Positions 16,657 through 17,810 of a stretch of DNA of 17,810 nt are shown piece by piece. The stretch is from Lysobacterales bacterium (GTDB lineage: Bacteria; Pseudomonadota; Gammaproteobacteria; Xanthomonadales; SZUA-36): NCBI GenBank assembly GCA_021648045.1, contig JAKITM010000045.1, forward strand, positions 1 to 17,810. The letters are read 5' to 3'. The position numbers were made by a program, and so were the translations under genes. Numbering within the stretch: the stretch's first letter is position 1; every line of letters begins with the position of its first letter. Under the pieces are notes generated by a model. The model saw only the letters and a list, made by a program, of their open reading frames with translations, searched no databases and had not been told where the DNA came from.

Positions 16657-16743
16657 TTAGATTCCCCTCGTCTCACTGATCTTATGTATTATGAGTATAG
16701 GATAGCTTGAATCCCAAAAACATGCACATCCGCTACAGTAGGG

Positions 16744-16771
16744 GGGGACGGTACCTTCAGGTACCGTCCCC
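16744..16771. repeat. 28-nt hairpin repeat, copy 2
   Basis: GGGGACGGTACC at 16744-16755 pairs perfectly with GGTACCGTCCCC at 16760-16771 around the same TTCA loop as copy 1. The loop is in the same orientation. Three further G bases precede it. It lies 87 bp upstream of the surface-protein start, where a terminator is not expected. No T-run follows on either strand. This favours a dispersed palindromic repeat over a dedicated terminator. Confidence 0.75.
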
Positions 16772-16811
16772 GATAGAAAATAGCTGATGGTACTGATAAC
16801 GGAAGCACCGG

Positions 16812-17012
16812 TCAGATTAAGCACGTAGCCTTCACGGGCCCTCTTGTTGACACTAATTTGCCTACTGCCAGTACCGGCATTAGTAGGCTGGTGGTTGCTG
16901 TGTTGCTGATGACCTCGGTTAGTTTCTGGGGTGTCTGTCCCGGATATTTGTTTTGAGTGATTACCTTATCGGCAATAGGCGCCCACAACAGGGGTCCACA
17001 ATAGCTTATTAA
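16812..17012 (-). pseudogene. Possible decayed coding remnant in the spacer
   Basis: A 66-codon minus-strand frame lies between in-frame stops at 17013-17015 and 16812-16814. It has no ATG until codon 45. Its translation looks protein-like, with segments GPLLWAPIADKVITQNKYPG, QKLTEVISNTATTS and LLMPVLAVGKLV. No family is recognised. The rest of the 16657-17022 spacer shows no other gene. This may be the worn 3' part of a lost gene, or chance. Confidence 0.25.
16860..16888. other. Imperfect hairpin in the spacer
   Basis: GCCTACT (16860-16866) pairs with AGTAGGC (16882-16888). Inside it GCC (16867-16869) pairs with GGC (16876-16878), leaving a three-base bulge. There is no T-run after it on either strand. 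Its inner AGTACCGG faintly resembles the core of the 28-nt repeat. The role is unknown. Confidence 0.3.
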
Positions 17013-17022
17013 TCAACTCAAT

Positions 17023-17049
17023 TCTAATTGATAATGATTATCAATTAGA
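17023..17049. promoter_or_regulatory. Fur box (iron-dependent repressor operator)
   Basis: The core TGATAATGATTATCA at 17029-17043 is an exact 7-1-7 Fur motif. The symmetry extends without a mismatch to 27 bp around the central G at 17036. It overlaps the -35 and spacer of the promoter for the iron-binding protein gene. Repression by Fur with iron and expression in iron starvation are expected. Confidence 0.92.
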
Positions 17050-17056
17050 TTAAAAT
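17028..17056 (+). promoter_or_regulatory. Sigma-70 promoter of the iron-binding protein gene
   Basis: TTGATA at 17028-17033 and TAAAAT at 17051-17056 are separated by exactly 17 bases. The Fur box covers the -35 and most of the spacer, so bound Fur would block RNA polymerase. The predicted transcript begins near 17063, about 30 bases before the start codon. Confidence 0.8.
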
Positions 17057-17071
17057 CATTCATTGAATGAT
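17055..17071. promoter_or_regulatory. 17-bp palindrome just after the Fur promoter
   Basis: ATCATTCA and TGAATGAT flank a central T in a perfect inverted repeat that starts at the -10 box and ends in the leader. Its spacing relative to the Fur box could make it a second, weaker operator half-set, or it could be a site for another regulator. This is inference from symmetry alone. Confidence 0.4.
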
Positions 17072-17092
17072 GAGTAGGAGTTTGTGATTACC

Positions 17093-17810
17093 ATGAAAAA
17101 TCTATTTAAAAACAGTTGTCTATTATTTTTGATTTGCGCATTTACTTTACCTGTTTATGCGGCACTTGATGAAGTCAATGTATACTCCGCTCGAAAAGAG
17201 CAGCTGATTAAACCGCTATTGGAAAACTTTACCAAGCAAACAGGTATTGAGGTCAACTTGATTACCAGTAAGGCCGATGCCTTGTTAAAACGCCTGGAAT
17301 CTGAAGGTATTAACAGCCCCGCCGACATTTTTATTACCACCGATGCGGGTCGCTTGCACCGGGCAAAAGAAGCTGGCGTGTTGCAACCGGTTTTAACTGA
17401 GAGGATGAAACGATGGGTGCCTGAGCATTTGCGCGATGCCGATGGGTATTGGGTGGGGTTAACCACCCGTTCTCGCATGCTAGTGTACGCTAAAGACCGC
17501 GTTAAACCATCTGAGCTGAGTACTTACGAAGACCTTGCCTCGCCTAAGTGGAAAAAGCGCATTTGTGTGCGCTCTTCTAATAATATATACAATCAGTCGC
17601 TTGTTGCATCCATGCTGGCCCATCAAGGCGAGAAAATCACAACTCAATGGGTAGAAGGCTTAGTTAATAATATGGCACGAAAGCCCAAAGGCGGTGACCG
17701 TGATCAAATTAAAGCCGTGGCTGCGGGTCAGTGTGATATTGCAATTGTAAACACCTATTATTTAGGGCAAATGCTGAACAGTAACGACCCTAAACAAGTA
17801 AAAGCGGCAC
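17093..17810 (+). CDS. Periplasmic Fe(3+)-binding protein of an ABC transporter (5' part)
   Basis: The gene runs off the window end, with 239 codons visible and no stop. Residues 1-23 are a Sec signal peptide with cleavage after VYA. The mature protein opens with DEVNVYSARKEQLIKPLLENF and has ADIFITTDAGRLHRAKEAGVL, GLTTRSRMLVYAKDRV and YEDLASPKWKKRICVRSS. It also has IVNTYYLG near residues 222-229, where paired tyrosines coordinate ferric iron. This is the FbpA/FutA/IdiA type of class II binding protein, about two-thirds complete compared with the usual 330-340 residues. TAGGAG at 17075-17080 is the likely ribosome binding site, 12 bases before the ATG. An in-frame GTG at 17084 lies too close to it. 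Permease and ATPase genes would be expected downstream. The Fur box upstream agrees with a role in iron uptake. Confidence 0.93.
   Translation, partial: MKNLFKNSCLLFLICAFTLPVYAALDEVNVYSARKEQLIKPLLENFTKQTGIEVNLITSKADALLKRLESEGINSPADIFITTDAGRLHRAKEAGVLQPVLTERMKRWVPEHLRDADGYWVGLTTRSRMLVYAKDRVKPSELSTYEDLASPKWKKRICVRSSNNIYNQSLVASMLAHQGEKITTQWVEGLVNNMARKPKGGDRDQIKAVAAGQCDIAIVNTYYLGQMLNSNDPKQVKAA

Noticed and set aside
17155..17478. A 107-codon minus-strand frame at the right end
   Set aside because: It is antisense to the iron-binding protein, which has a signal peptide, a ribosome site, a Fur promoter and family motifs.

Overview
The window looks like a gammaproteobacterial chromosome segment. 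The evidence is a homodimeric-type AceE, a MaeB-type malic enzyme with a phosphotransacetylase-like tail, PykA-type pyruvate kinase, a classical Fur box, and Shine-Dalgarno sites before most genes. A lipoyl-bearing Lpd, a class I aldolase next to pyruvate kinase, and secreted proteins ending in an 'IFANGFE'-like motif hint at a Xanthomonadales- or Marinicella-like lineage. That placement is inference only.

Region 1 (1-2282) is AT-rich and holds a tandem array of secreted-protein paralogues of unknown function: the 3' tail of one copy, a complete 404-residue copy, and a third copy broken by an internal deletion and a foreign 3' end. The unit length is 1281 bp. The junction blocks, covering the 3' end, spacer and signal peptide, are about 95% identical, while the mature domains have diverged. 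A short in-frame stretch with a stop codon in it follows.

Region 2 (2319-13824) is a one-strand run of central carbon genes: pyk, class I fba, maeB, aceE, aceF, a membrane-anchored retropepsin-like aspartic protease, and lpd. Together they cover fructose-1,6-bisphosphate cleavage, PEP to pyruvate, malate to pyruvate, and pyruvate to acetyl-CoA. AceF and Lpd each carry one lipoyl domain. No convincing terminator is visible inside the run, and aceE to lpd are spaced 2-15 bp apart, as in an operon.

Region 3 (13840-16771) is one minus-strand gene for a 927-residue exported BspA/DUF285 repeat protein. It is bracketed by two copies of the same 28-nt hairpin repeat, which differ by a compensated base pair.

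Region 4 (16772-17810) has about 320 bp of spacer with a possible decayed coding remnant. It is followed by a clear Fur-box promoter driving a gene, cut by the window end, for a periplasmic ferric-iron-binding ABC transporter protein.

Most of the window is ordinary housekeeping. The points worth attention are the diversifying tandem array, the paired hairpins around the surface-protein gene, and the protease inside the pyruvate dehydrogenase operon. No CRISPR array, tRNA, rRNA or recognisable transposase gene was seen.
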